This document shows, piece after piece, positions 6,296-14,199 of a stretch of 19,832 bases of DNA (positions are counted from its first letter, which is position 1; every line of letters begins with the position of its first letter). The DNA comes from Vicinamibacteria bacterium. Lineage in GTDB: Bacteria > Acidobacteriota > Vicinamibacteria > Vicinamibacterales > UBA2999. The notes beneath the pieces are model-generated. The model did not search any database. It had not been told where the DNA came from and saw only the letters and a list, made by a program, of their open reading frames with translations. A program made the translations under genes and the position numbers. The DNA is taken from the NCBI GenBank assembly GCA_025938035.1, contig JAICQE010000069.1:1-19832 (forward strand). The letters are read 5' to 3'.

Positions 6296-7057
6296 ATGAT
6301 TCGTACGTTCCTCATGACAGGGTTGATGACGGCCTGGGCTGCATCAGCCGCCGCACAAACAGGCGTGTCGTTCTTTCCGCGCGCCGAGTTCCGCATGGGC
6401 GCCGAGCACCTCAGCGGAATCGACGACGAGCGCTTCCGATGGGATGCCAACTTCGGCGGCGAGGTCGATTTCATCGACTACACGGCCGGCCGATTGATCT
6501 TCACGGCCAACTATCAGGCGATCCTCGGCGAAGAGTTGCAGAAGTTCGATCCCAATCAGGGAAACTACATCCTCGCAGGCGCGCTGACCGCACGGCTGAG
6601 GCAGACGGAGGCGGCGCTGGTGTTCTTTCACCAGTCGCGCCACCTCGGCGACCGGCCGAAGGAACAACCGGTTGACTGGAACATGCTGGGTGGACGTGTC
6701 CGGCGCGCGTTCCTGCTTGGCGGGACGTATCTCGACGCCCAGGGCGACCTGCGCTGGGTCGTCCAGCGCTCGTTCGTCGACTACGAGTGGGAGCTCGATA
6801 CCCGCGTTCGTGCCGACCGGCTCCTGCGCCCTGGCATTGATGTGATGGCGTCCGGCGGCCTCCGCGTGCTGGGCGTGGACGGCACGGCGGGCAGGGATGG
6901 CCAAACGGGCTACCGCGCTGAGGGCGGCTTCCGGTTCGAGGGAGGAGGCGGCGCCGTCGAGCTTTTTGTGGCCGTGGAGCGCCGGATCGATCCGTATCCC
7001 ACGGAGTTCGGGACCGCCACGTGGATGTCGGCCGGCTTCAGGTTGTTGAGCCGTTGA
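6296..7057 (+). CDS. Secreted protein, probable outer-membrane beta-barrel
   Basis: 253 residues. A signal peptide MIRTFLMTGLMTAWAASAAA is followed by QTGVSF at the likely cleavage site. The rest alternates short amphipathic strands, for example FGGEVDFIDYTAGRLIFTAN, GALTARLRQTEAALVFFHQS and YRAEGGFRFEGGGGAVELFV, and ends in FRLLSR. This pattern fits a small outer-membrane barrel of about 10 strands. AGGA (6285-6288) lies 7 nt before ATG 6296, so this start is preferred to the TTG at 6290. No family is recognised. Its place between lpxD and the M16 pair suggests an envelope role. Barrel topology is inferred from strand pattern alone. Confidence 0.65.
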   Translation: MIRTFLMTGLMTAWAASAAAQTGVSFFPRAEFRMGAEHLSGIDDERFRWDANFGGEVDFIDYTAGRLIFTANYQAILGEELQKFDPNQGNYILAGALTARLRQTEAALVFFHQSRHLGDRPKEQPVDWNMLGGRVRRAFLLGGTYLDAQGDLRWVVQRSFVDYEWELDTRVRADRLLRPGIDVMASGGLRVLGVDGTAGRDGQTGYRAEGGFRFEGGGGAVELFVAVERRIDPYPTEFGTATWMSAGFRLLSR

Positions 7058-7059
7058 TC

Positions 7060-7068
7060 TGGGATAAT
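7060..7068 (+). promoter_or_regulatory. Extended -10 TGGGATAAT, leaderless start
   Basis: TG-G-GATAAT matches an extended -10 (TGn plus TATAAT with one mismatch) and ends 6 nt before the GTG at 7075. It overlaps the end of the preceding region, giving the M16 genes their own promoter. No -35 is needed by an extended -10 site. Confidence 0.55.
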
Positions 7069-7074
7069 CAACGG

Positions 7075-8415
7075 GTGACTCGAACGATTTCGGCTCTGGG
7101 TTGTGCGCTTCTTCTCGCTGCCGTCACACCGCTCGTGGCGGCCGTCAAGCCGCCCAAGCTCCAGTACCAGCTCCTGACGCTCCCGAACGGGCTGCGCGTG
7201 ATCCTGTCGGAGGATCACTCGACGCCGATCGCGCACGTCGCCGTCTGGTATCACGTCGGCTCGAAGAACGAGCGGCCCGGGCGGACGGGGTTCGCGCATC
7301 TGTTCGAGCACATGATGTTCAAGGGGTCGCAGAACGTCGATCCCGATTCACACACCTCGTTGATTGCCGGCGTCGGCGGACGCAGCAACGCGTACACGAC
7401 CGAGGACGAAACGGTCTTCTGGCAGACCGTGCCGGCGAACTACCTCCCCATCGTGCTGTGGCTCGAGGCCGACCGGATGGCGACGCTGCGGATCGACGAG
7501 GAAGCGTTCAAGCGCGAGCGCGAAGTCGTCAAGGAAGAGCGGCGGATGCGCATCGAGAACCAGCCGTACGGCCGGCTCAACGAAATCATCTTCGACCACG
7601 CCTTCACCACCCATCCGTACAAGCACCCGACGATCGGCAGCATGAAGGACCTCGAGGCGGCGTCGGTCGAGGACGTCCGCGAGTTCCACAAAACGTTCTA
7701 CGTTCCGGCGAACGCCACCGTCACGATCGTCGGCGATTTCGACTCGGCGCAGACCATCCAGCTCGTGAACCAGTATTTCGCGCGGGTCCCGAGGGGCGCG
7801 GGTCCGGTGCCGAGGAGCATTCCGAAGGAGCCGGAGCAGAAGCAGGAGAAGCGCGCTGTCGTATCCGAGTCGTGGCCGCTGCCGGCGGTCGTCGTCGGCT
7901 ATCACGTCACCTACGACGGGCATCCGGACGCCTACCCGCTGCACGTCGCGGGCAAGATTCTGTCGGACGGCAACAGCTCGCGCATCCCGCGTGAGCTCAT
8001 GTACAACAGGCGCCTCGCGTTGACGGCGTTCGGCAGCAGCAACATCACCGAGGACCCGAATCTCTTCTATGCGGTTGCCGTGCTGCAGCCGGGGCGGACG
8101 GCCGCGGAGGCCGAGAAAGCGCTGATCGAGGAGTTCGAGAAGCTGAAGCGCGAGCCGATCAGCGCCAACGAGCTGCAGCGGGCGAAGAACCAGTGGGCGC
8201 GCGACTACATCCTCAGCCGCGAAACGATTCAGGAGAAGGCCATGCACCTCGCCCATGCGGCCGTCATCCACAACGACATCGGCACGGCCGACGGCGAATT
8301 CGAGATCTTCATGAACGTGACCACCGCGGACATCCAGCGGGTCGCGAAGACATACTTCAACGAGGCCAACCGCGTAGTCCTCCACGTGCTGCCGAAAGAG
8401 GGAGGGTCGCGGTGA
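7075..8415 (+). CDS. M16-family zinc metallopeptidase, catalytic subunit
   Basis: 446 residues. A signal peptide (VTRTISALGCALLLAAVTPLVAA) indicates export to the periplasm or outer membrane. The inverted zinc motif HLFEH (H75, E78, H79) is intact, and the third ligand lies in EVVKEERR (E154 or E155), at the family spacing. The two M16 halves run to about residues 210 and 440. M16 enzymes of this type are clamshell peptidases that work as a pair with a non-catalytic partner. That partner is encoded next, overlapping by GTGA (8412-8415). GTG 7075 is chosen because it begins the signal peptide and follows the extended -10 by 6 nt; the longer frame from 7021 overlaps the previous gene. Confidence 0.93.
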   Translation: MTRTISALGCALLLAAVTPLVAAVKPPKLQYQLLTLPNGLRVILSEDHSTPIAHVAVWYHVGSKNERPGRTGFAHLFEHMMFKGSQNVDPDSHTSLIAGVGGRSNAYTTEDETVFWQTVPANYLPIVLWLEADRMATLRIDEEAFKREREVVKEERRMRIENQPYGRLNEIIFDHAFTTHPYKHPTIGSMKDLEAASVEDVREFHKTFYVPANATVTIVGDFDSAQTIQLVNQYFARVPRGAGPVPRSIPKEPEQKQEKRAVVSESWPLPAVVVGYHVTYDGHPDAYPLHVAGKILSDGNSSRIPRELMYNRRLALTAFGSSNITEDPNLFYAVAVLQPGRTAAEAEKALIEEFEKLKREPISANELQRAKNQWARDYILSRETIQEKAMHLAHAAVIHNDIGTADGEFEIFMNVTTADIQRVAKTYFNEANRVVLHVLPKEGGSR

Positions 8416-10700
8416 GGATCCTCCTGCTCGTCGTGCTGTCCGGCGCGATCGTCTCGGCGCAAACCGCGAATTGGCCGATTGAACGCATGCCGCGGCCGCT
8501 GCCTGCGAAGCAGGTCACCTTCCCGCCCTACGACATCCGCACGCTGTCGAACGGGATGCAGGTCGTCACCGTGCTGCATCACGAGCAGCCCGCGGTGTCG
8601 ATGCGCCTGCTCGTGCGCGCGGGTGGCGCGAACGACCCGGACAAGAAGCGCGGCGTGTCGCTCCTCGTCACGAACCTGCTCGATCAGGGAACCACCACCA
8701 GGAGCTCGCAGCAGATTGCCGATCAGATCGACTCGATCGGCGGCGTCCTCGGGACCGGATCCGGCGACGACTTCACCTCGGTCAGCGCCATCGTGATGAA
8801 GGACTCCTTCGACCTGGCGATGGACCTGGTGGCGGATATTGCCCGCAATCCCGCGTTCGCGCCGGAAGAAATCGAACGGCAGAAAGAGCAGGTCACCTCC
8901 ACGCAGCAGGTGAACGCCAACGACCCCGACTACATCGCGTCGGCGGTGTTCGATCGGCTCGTCTACGGCTTCCACCCCTATGGGCTGCCGGGCAGTGGAA
9001 CCCCGGAGACGATCGCCAGCATCACACGCGACGATCTACGGCGGTTCCATCGCCAGCACTTCGTTCCCAACAACATGGTGCTCGCCATCGTCGGCGACAT
9101 CACGCAGAAGGAAGCGGCGGCGGCGGCCGAGCGTGCGTTCGGCAGCTGGCCGCGCGGCGAGGCATCCGTGTGGCGCGGTGCCGCTCCCCCGGAGCCGACG
9201 CGCCGCATCATCGTCGTCGACAAGCCGGATGCCGTGCAGACGGAGATCCGCGTCGGGCAGCTGGCCATTCCGCGGAAGCATCAGGACTACCTGAAGTGGG
9301 ATCTGGCGATCAAGGTGCTGGGCGGGGAGGGAGCAAACCGTCTGCACCGTGTGCTGCGATCGGAGCGGGGCCTGACCTACGGAGCGTCCGCGGATACCGA
9401 GGGCCGCAAGCTGGCCGGCGACATCGTCGCGGAGACGGATACGCGCACGGACACCACGGCCCAGGCGCTGCGGCTGATGGTGCAGGAGTTCACGCGCCTG
9501 CAGCAGCAGCGGGTTCCCGAACGCGAGCTGATGGACGCGCAGGCGTACCTCGCCGGCAGCTTTCCGCTGACGATCGAGTCGCCCAACGACATCGCCACGC
9601 AGGTGATCAATTACGTGCTCTACGAGCTGCCGCTGGAGGACATTCCCACCTACACGCAGCGGGTCACGGCAATTACGCCGGACGACATCCAACGCGTTGC
9701 TCAGGCGTATCTCAAGCCCGATCGGCTGTCCGTCGTCCTGGTGGGAAATGCGAAGGCGTTCGTGCCGCAGCTGCGGGACCTTGGCCTGACGGACGTCGAA
9801 GTCATTCCCGTCGGGCAGCTCGATCTGATGTCGGCGTCGCTCAGGCGCGAAACCGGACGAAGGGTATCGGTCGAGCCGTTCGGATCGGTCGAGCCGTTCG
9901 GATCGTTCGAGCCGTTCGAGTCGTTCGAGTCGTTCGGACCGTTCGCAAAGGTGCGGCCCGCGTACCTGGCCACTCAAGTGAATCCGCGCGCCGGTGGCGG
10001 CGCGCCGAATGCCTCGGCGCTGAACGATCGGGCGGCGCTGGACCTGCTTCGCCGCGTCGTCGACGCCCGCGGCGGGCTGATGGCGCTCAAGGCGATCAGA
10101 ACTGTGGTGGCGGAAACCATCACGACGCTCCAGATGCAGCAAGGAACGCTGCCGTCTACGACCAAGACTTACATCGCCTATCCCAACAAGTTCAGGGTGG
10201 ACGCGGAGATCAACGGCGCGCAGACGACACAGGTCTTCAATGCGGGCACGGCCTGGGTCAAGAACCCGGCGGGAATCCAGGACGCGCCGCCGGGGATGGC
10301 TGCCGACTTCGCCGCGAGCGTGCGGCGCGACATCATCCCGCTGCTCATCGACGCCGCCGAAGGCCGCCTGACCGTACGGAAGGGAACCGACCAGGCCGCG
10401 CGCGACGGCCGGCCCGTGCAGGTGCTGGAGATCAGCGGGCCGGCACTCGATCGGGTGCGCCTGTTCATCGACCAGCAGATGCTGATCGTCGGACAGGCGT
10501 ACACGATTACGACGCCGGGCCCGCAGCCACGGACCCTTCTCAGCGAGGAAGTCTTCTCGGACTACCGGTTCGTGAGCGGGATCCGTGTCCCGTTCGAGAC
10601 GCAGCTGATGCAGAACGGCCAGGCCGTGATCAAGCGCACCATCACCAAGGTCTCATTCAACGAACCCGTTCCGGACAACCTGTTCATCCGACCGTCATAA
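8412..10700 (+). CDS. Non-catalytic M16 partner fused to a LolA-like domain
   Basis: 762 residues with signal peptide VRILLLVVLSGAIVSA. Residues about 30-470 form a complete M16 pair of domains, but the HxxEH position reads VSLLVTNLLDQG, so zinc binding is lost. The second half keeps the Arg/Tyr substrate element (LRSERGLTYGAS, R319 and Y323). This is the expected inactive subunit of a heterodimeric M16B protease; family members complement the catalytic chain. Residues 486-512 are a Pro/Phe/Ser/Glu linker made by a 9-bp tandem repeat. Residues about 535-762 form an extra beta-rich domain (VVAETITTLQMQQGTLP, YIAYPNKFRVDAEI, RVPFETQLMQNGQAVIKRT) resembling LolA-type lipid-binding folds. The fold call is by pattern only. 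GTG 8412 overlaps the preceding stop. Confidence 0.88.
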   Translation: MRILLLVVLSGAIVSAQTANWPIERMPRPLPAKQVTFPPYDIRTLSNGMQVVTVLHHEQPAVSMRLLVRAGGANDPDKKRGVSLLVTNLLDQGTTTRSSQQIADQIDSIGGVLGTGSGDDFTSVSAIVMKDSFDLAMDLVADIARNPAFAPEEIERQKEQVTSTQQVNANDPDYIASAVFDRLVYGFHPYGLPGSGTPETIASITRDDLRRFHRQHFVPNNMVLAIVGDITQKEAAAAAERAFGSWPRGEASVWRGAAPPEPTRRIIVVDKPDAVQTEIRVGQLAIPRKHQDYLKWDLAIKVLGGEGANRLHRVLRSERGLTYGASADTEGRKLAGDIVAETDTRTDTTAQALRLMVQEFTRLQQQRVPERELMDAQAYLAGSFPLTIESPNDIATQVINYVLYELPLEDIPTYTQRVTAITPDDIQRVAQAYLKPDRLSVVLVGNAKAFVPQLRDLGLTDVEVIPVGQLDLMSASLRRETGRRVSVEPFGSVEPFGSFEPFESFESFGPFAKVRPAYLATQVNPRAGGGAPNASALNDRAALDLLRRVVDARGGLMALKAIRTVVAETITTLQMQQGTLPSTTKTYIAYPNKFRVDAEINGAQTTQVFNAGTAWVKNPAGIQDAPPGMAADFAASVRRDIIPLLIDAAEGRLTVRKGTDQAARDGRPVQVLEISGPALDRVRLFIDQQMLIVGQAYTITTPGPQPRTLLSEEVFSDYRFVSGIRVPFETQLMQNGQAVIKRTITKVSFNEPVPDNLFIRPS
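9867..9947 (+). repeat. 9-bp tandem repeat, nine units, in coding sequence
   Basis: Nine in-frame units of the form (T/C)CGnTCGnn, with the first 18-base pair of units (TCGGTCGAG CCGTTCGGA) repeated exactly. They encode a 27-residue run of Ser/Pro, Val/Phe, Glu/Gly triplets joining the M16 part to the C-terminal domain. The unit length keeps the frame, so copy-number change would only alter linker length. Confidence 0.9.
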
Positions 10701-10701
10701 C

Positions 10702-11862
10702 TTGCGCATCATGATTTCGTGCGGCGAAGCCTCCGGCGATCTGTACGCCGGGGCGCTGGCCGCGGAACTCAGGCGCCGCGTGCCCGACGCGGAGATCTTC
10801 GGCTTCGGCGGACCGGAGCTCGGCCGCGCCGGCGGCGAGCTGCTCGGCGATTTCACACGATTCTCGGTGACCGGCCTGGTCGAGTCGCTGCGCGTCATCC
10901 CGCGCTCCGTGATGATGCTCCGGCGGCTGATCGATGCCGCGCGCGAGCGGCGTCCCGACGTATTCGTTCCGATCGATTTCCCCGACTTCAACTTCCGGCT
11001 GATGGCCGGCGTGCGGCGGCTCGGCGTGCCGATCGTCTATTACATCAGCCCGCAGCTGTGGGCGTGGCGGCCGGGCCGCATGAAGACCATGCAGGCTTCC
11101 GTCGATCGCGTGCTCGTGATCTTTCCGTTCGAAGAGCAGATCTACAAGGATGCGGGCGTCGATGTGCGCTTCGTCGGTCATCCGCTGATCGACGCGGCGA
11201 AAGCGGGCGAGTCGCGGCCGTCGTTTCTCGCCGCTCGCGGGCTGGTGGCGGATGCGCCGACGGTGGCCCTGCTGCCGGGCAGCCGCCGCAACGAAGTCGA
11301 GCACACCGTTCCGGTGTTCGCCGAGGCGATGCCGCTGATTCGCGCGCGCGTGCCGGCGGTGCAGTTCACCGTGGCATGCGCCTCCACGATTGCCGACGCC
11401 CAGTTCGCCCCGCTGTCGGCCGCCGGCGCGGCGCTGGTCCGCGGCCGGACAGACGAGGTAATCGCGTCCGCGGACGTCGTCATCACCGCTTCCGGTACGG
11501 CGACAGTACAGTGCGCAATGCACGAGCGGCCGATGGTCGTCGTCTACCGGCTCTCGCCGCTGACGTATCGGCTTGGCAAACGGTTCGTGAACGTCGACAT
11601 GTATGCGATGCCGAATCTCGTCGCCGGATCGCGCATCGTCCCGGAGCTGATTCAGGAAGATTTCACGCCCGATCGTGTTGCCGGAGAAGTCGTGGGCTTG
11701 CTGACGGATCGCGTTCGTCACGCGCAGATGACCGAAGCGCTGCAGCGGGTAAGAGCGCAGATGGGATCGTCGGGCGCGAGCGCGCGCGCGGCTGAGGCGA
11801 TTCTGGAAGTTGCTGCCGCCAGACGCGCGGATCGGACGGCGGGCGGCGCGAAGTCTGCATGA
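10702..11862 (+). CDS. lpxB: Lipid-A-disaccharide synthase
   Basis: 386 residues, the family length. LpxB joins UDP-2,3-diacylglucosamine to lipid X to make the tetraacyl disaccharide, at the inner face of the inner membrane. Family landmarks appear in order: GEASGD near the start, FGFGGPEL, PIDFPDFNFRL, YYISPQLWAWRPGR, LLPGSRRNEV, SGTAT, MVVVYRLS and PNLVAGSRIVPELIQ. One residue is odd: after SGTAT the usual Glu is Gln (Q270, codon CAG at 11509-11511). The TTG at 10702 is preferred because LRIMISCGEASGD keeps the first beta strand; ATG 10711 would cut it. It starts 1 nt after the previous stop, so it is in the same operon, and its TGA overlaps an ATG (ATGA) leading to the next gene. Confidence 0.96.
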   Translation: MRIMISCGEASGDLYAGALAAELRRRVPDAEIFGFGGPELGRAGGELLGDFTRFSVTGLVESLRVIPRSVMMLRRLIDAARERRPDVFVPIDFPDFNFRLMAGVRRLGVPIVYYISPQLWAWRPGRMKTMQASVDRVLVIFPFEEQIYKDAGVDVRFVGHPLIDAAKAGESRPSFLAARGLVADAPTVALLPGSRRNEVEHTVPVFAEAMPLIRARVPAVQFTVACASTIADAQFAPLSAAGAALVRGRTDEVIASADVVITASGTATVQCAMHERPMVVVYRLSPLTYRLGKRFVNVDMYAMPNLVAGSRIVPELIQEDFTPDRVAGEVVGLLTDRVRHAQMTEALQRVRAQMGSSGASARAAEAILEVAAARRADRTAGGAKSA

Positions 11863-11873
11863 ACGGAGCTCCC

Positions 11874-12527
11874 ATGAGCGATTCCCTGCGCTTCAACGAT
11901 GGTCCGCGTAACGGCGGACGCTCCCTGCCATCGCTTGTGGGTCCGCCTAAAGGCGGACACTACGTACGAGCGTTGATCGCGGCGTGCGTGTGCGTCGCGG
12001 GGGCGCCGCTCTCCGCGACGACGCTCGTTCCGGCGGATTTCGGACAGATGGCTCGCGAATCCGAACTGATCGTTCGCGGTACGGTCGTCAGCGTGCAGAC
12101 GCAGATGGCCGGATCGCGTCAGACGATTGAAAGCGTGATTACGCTGTCCGTCGCCGACACGATGAAAGGCACCGCTGGCGTGCAGACGGTCTTCCGCGTG
12201 CCGGGCGGCCGGGTCGGCCGCTACCGCCGCGTCATGCTGGGCGCTCCGGAGTTCACGGCCGGCGACGAGGTGATCCTGTTCCTCAAGGGGCGGGCGCCGG
12301 CGATTGCGATGCCGTACGGCCTGAGTCAGGGTGTCTATCGCATTGCGCGGCGTGCGGGCGGGGCCGTGGTCACGCCGGCCGTCGCGACCGCAGCCGGCCG
12401 TGTCGTTCGCGGCGATCCGTCGCGCCGGCCGCTCGATCCGGCGGCGTTCGCGCGTCAGGTCCAGCTGGCGTTGACCGGTCCGTCCGTTCAGCCACCGGTT
12501 CGCCGCGCCGTTCCGAGAGCGCGGTGA
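11874..12527 (+). CDS. Secreted protein of unknown function, matrixin neighbour
   Basis: 217 residues from ATG 11874, which has GGAG (11865-11868) 5 nt upstream; an ATG at 11859 overlapping the lpxB stop is the alternative. A signal-peptide core (ALIAACVCVAGAPLSA) starts only about 33 residues in, because two palindromic repeats encode the stretch GPRNGG to GPPKGGHY before it. The mature part is beta-rich: FGQMARESELIVRGTVVSVQ, ESVITLSVADTMKGTAGVQT, VGRYRRVMLGAPEFTAGDE, VILFLKGR. I recall similar exported proteins of about 200 residues beside matrixins in other bacteria, but know no function. The stop overlaps the protease start (GTGATG), which implies coupled translation. The C-terminus is Arg/Pro-rich. 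Confidence 0.8.
   Translation: MSDSLRFNDGPRNGGRSLPSLVGPPKGGHYVRALIAACVCVAGAPLSATTLVPADFGQMARESELIVRGTVVSVQTQMAGSRQTIESVITLSVADTMKGTAGVQTVFRVPGGRVGRYRRVMLGAPEFTAGDEVILFLKGRAPAIAMPYGLSQGVYRIARRAGGAVVTPAVATAAGRVVRGDPSRRPLDPAAFARQVQLALTGPSVQPPVRRAVPRAR
11902..11919. repeat. Palindromic repeat copy 1 inside coding sequence
   Basis: GTCCGC and GCGGAC arms around GTAACG. It lies in the N-terminal coding region of the secreted protein gene and is translated as part of DGPRNGGR. Confidence 0.7.
11941..11958. repeat. Palindromic repeat copy 2 inside coding sequence
   Basis: GTCCGCC and GGCGGAC form a perfect 7-bp stem around TAAA. It is translated as GPPKGGH. With copy 1 it makes a paired unit 22 bases apart, placed between the start codon and the signal-peptide core. 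Confidence 0.75.
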
Positions 12528-13507
12528 TGCCGCGGCTGCTTCTTGTCGCGATCGTCTGCGCGTGGACCGCGCCGGCCCTTGCGTACTCGCATTTCGGGAC
12601 CGGCGTCGGAACGGCGCGCGTGCATTGGGACGATACGCCGGTGCGGTGGTTCGCAACCGAGCGCGGGGTGCCCGGCGTCACCGCGTCGGTCTTCCAGACG
12701 ACGATCGCTCGCGCGTTCGCGACCTGGCAGGACGTGCCGACCGCGTCGATCGAGTTTGCCTTTGCCGGCTTCACCGCGGCGGAGCCCTTCGACGAGGACG
12801 GTCTGTCAGCGATCGGGTTCCAGGATCACCCCGAGATGGATCGGGTGCTGGGCGCCACGACGTTCCTCTACGACGACGAAACCGGCGAGCTGATCGAGGC
12901 GGACATTTTCTTCAACTCGATCTTCGAGTGGTCGACCGCCGCCGGGGGCGACCCGGATCGGTTCGATGTCGAGTCGGTGGCCGTGCACGAAATCGGGCAC
13001 TTCCTCGGTCTCGGCCACTCCGCCATCGGCGAAACCGAGCTCAGGCCGGAGGGCGGCCGTCGCGTGCTTGGATCCGGCGCCGTGATGTTTCCGATCTCGC
13101 TCGGCCGCGGCTCGATCGTCGATCGCGTGCTGGAGGCCGACGACATCGCCGGCGTCTCCGACCTGTACCCGGACGGCAACTTCGAAAACTCGACCGGCGG
13201 CGTGCACGGACGCGTGCGCCGGGGCAGCGCGCCGGCGAAGGGCGCTCACGTCATCGTGTTCAATCCACGCACCGGGGATCTGATCGGCGGGTTCGCCCTG
13301 GGCGACGACGGCGGGTTCCAGATCCTGGGACTGACCCCGGGCCCCTACGTCGTGCGTGTCGAACCGCTGGACGATGCGGACATCGACAGCTTCTTCGCGC
13401 TCGACGACGTGGATATCGACTTTCTGGTCACGTATTACCCGCGGCTCGTCGCCGCGCCGTCCGGTGGCGTGGGCGACAGCTTCGACGTCACAGTGCGGCC
13501 GAAATGA
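12527..13507 (+). CDS. Secreted matrixin (M10-type) zinc metalloprotease
   Basis: 326 residues from ATG 12527; GTG 12524 just upstream is equally possible. The signal peptide is MPRLLLVAIVCAWTAPALA. The zinc site HEIGHFLGLGH gives H154, E155, H158 and H164, followed by a Met-turn (GAVMFP, M187) and a DDIAGVSDLYPDG end, all as in matrixins. There is no visible cysteine-switch propeptide. Residues about 223-310 look like a carboxypeptidase-regulatory-like beta-sandwich (GVHGRVRRGSAPAKGAHVIV, then GFQILGLTPGPYVVRVE). It probably cleaves extracellular or cell-surface proteins. It is coupled on both sides: the start overlaps the stop of the previous gene, and its TGA overlaps the ATG of the barrel gene (ATGA). 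Confidence 0.93.
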   Translation: MPRLLLVAIVCAWTAPALAYSHFGTGVGTARVHWDDTPVRWFATERGVPGVTASVFQTTIARAFATWQDVPTASIEFAFAGFTAAEPFDEDGLSAIGFQDHPEMDRVLGATTFLYDDETGELIEADIFFNSIFEWSTAAGGDPDRFDVESVAVHEIGHFLGLGHSAIGETELRPEGGRRVLGSGAVMFPISLGRGSIVDRVLEADDIAGVSDLYPDGNFENSTGGVHGRVRRGSAPAKGAHVIVFNPRTGDLIGGFALGDDGGFQILGLTPGPYVVRVEPLDDADIDSFFALDDVDIDFLVTYYPRLVAAPSGGVGDSFDVTVRPK

Positions 13508-14199
13508 AGGCACGAAGCATGTGTCTCTTCGTGGTTTTCGATCTCTTCGTCGCCTTCTTGTCTACCGCGGCGGCGCAGGCGCCTGCCGCCCCTCGTCCCC
13601 CGCGCAGCCCGCGCGTGGAGTTGTCGGTCGGCGCCGGCTTCCTTGGCGGCAGCAGTCTGGGAACGGCCGACGCGGATCTGCGCGGGCGCAGCAACCAGCC
13701 GTTTCAGTTGTTCGATACGTCGTCGCGCATCGGCGGCAGCGTCCCGCTGGAGGTCCGTCTCGATTTCCTGCTCGGACCCCGCTACGTCTTCGAGATCCGC
13801 GGCGCCTGGTCGCGGCCCGAATTGGAGACATCAGTGACGGGAGATGTCGAAGGGGCGCCTCCAGTGAGTCTCGGGGAACGCGTCGATCAGTACTCCCTCG
13901 ATCTCGGTTTGCTCGTGAATCTGCGGCAGGCGCGCTCGCGCTCGGTCGTGCCCTTCGTATCCGCCGGCGCCGGCTACGTCGGCGCCGTGCACGAGGGCCT
14001 GGCGCTTCTGGAGAGTGGGATCAGCTTCCGCGGTGGCGGCGGGTTGAAGTACCCGCTGGTCATGCAACGCCGGGGTCGCATCAAGGGAGCCGGCATCCGG
14101 GCGGATGCCGCTCTCATCGTCATGACCAGCGGGTTGGCGGCTGAAAGCGGAGCGACGCGTCAGCTCGCCGCTACGGGATCGGTGTACTTCAGCTTCTAG
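13504..14199 (+). CDS. Outer-membrane beta-barrel protein
   Basis: 231 residues. A signal peptide ends near LSTAAAQA. The mature part has alternating amphipathic strands: VELSVGAGFLGGSS, VPLEVRLDFLLGPRYVFEIR, QYSLDLGLLVNLR, VVPFVSAGAGYVGAV, and a final ATGSVYFSF. The terminal aromatic Phe on the last strand matches the Bam recognition signature of outer-membrane proteins. About eight strands would fit. ATG 13504 overlaps the protease stop; ATG 13519 is an alternative that shortens the basic start. As last gene of the matrixin cassette it could anchor or help export the other two (inference). No named family is recognised. Confidence 0.75.
   Translation: MKARSMCLFVVFDLFVAFLSTAAAQAPAAPRPPRSPRVELSVGAGFLGGSSLGTADADLRGRSNQPFQLFDTSSRIGGSVPLEVRLDFLLGPRYVFEIRGAWSRPELETSVTGDVEGAPPVSLGERVDQYSLDLGLLVNLRQARSRSVVPFVSAGAGYVGAVHEGLALLESGISFRGGGGLKYPLVMQRRGRIKGAGIRADAALIVMTSGLAAESGATRQLAATGSVYFSF

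Noticed and set aside
6290..6296. TTG start at 6290 for the barrel gene
   Set aside because: AGGA is only 1 nt away from it, while it is 7 nt from ATG 6296, which also begins a normal signal peptide.
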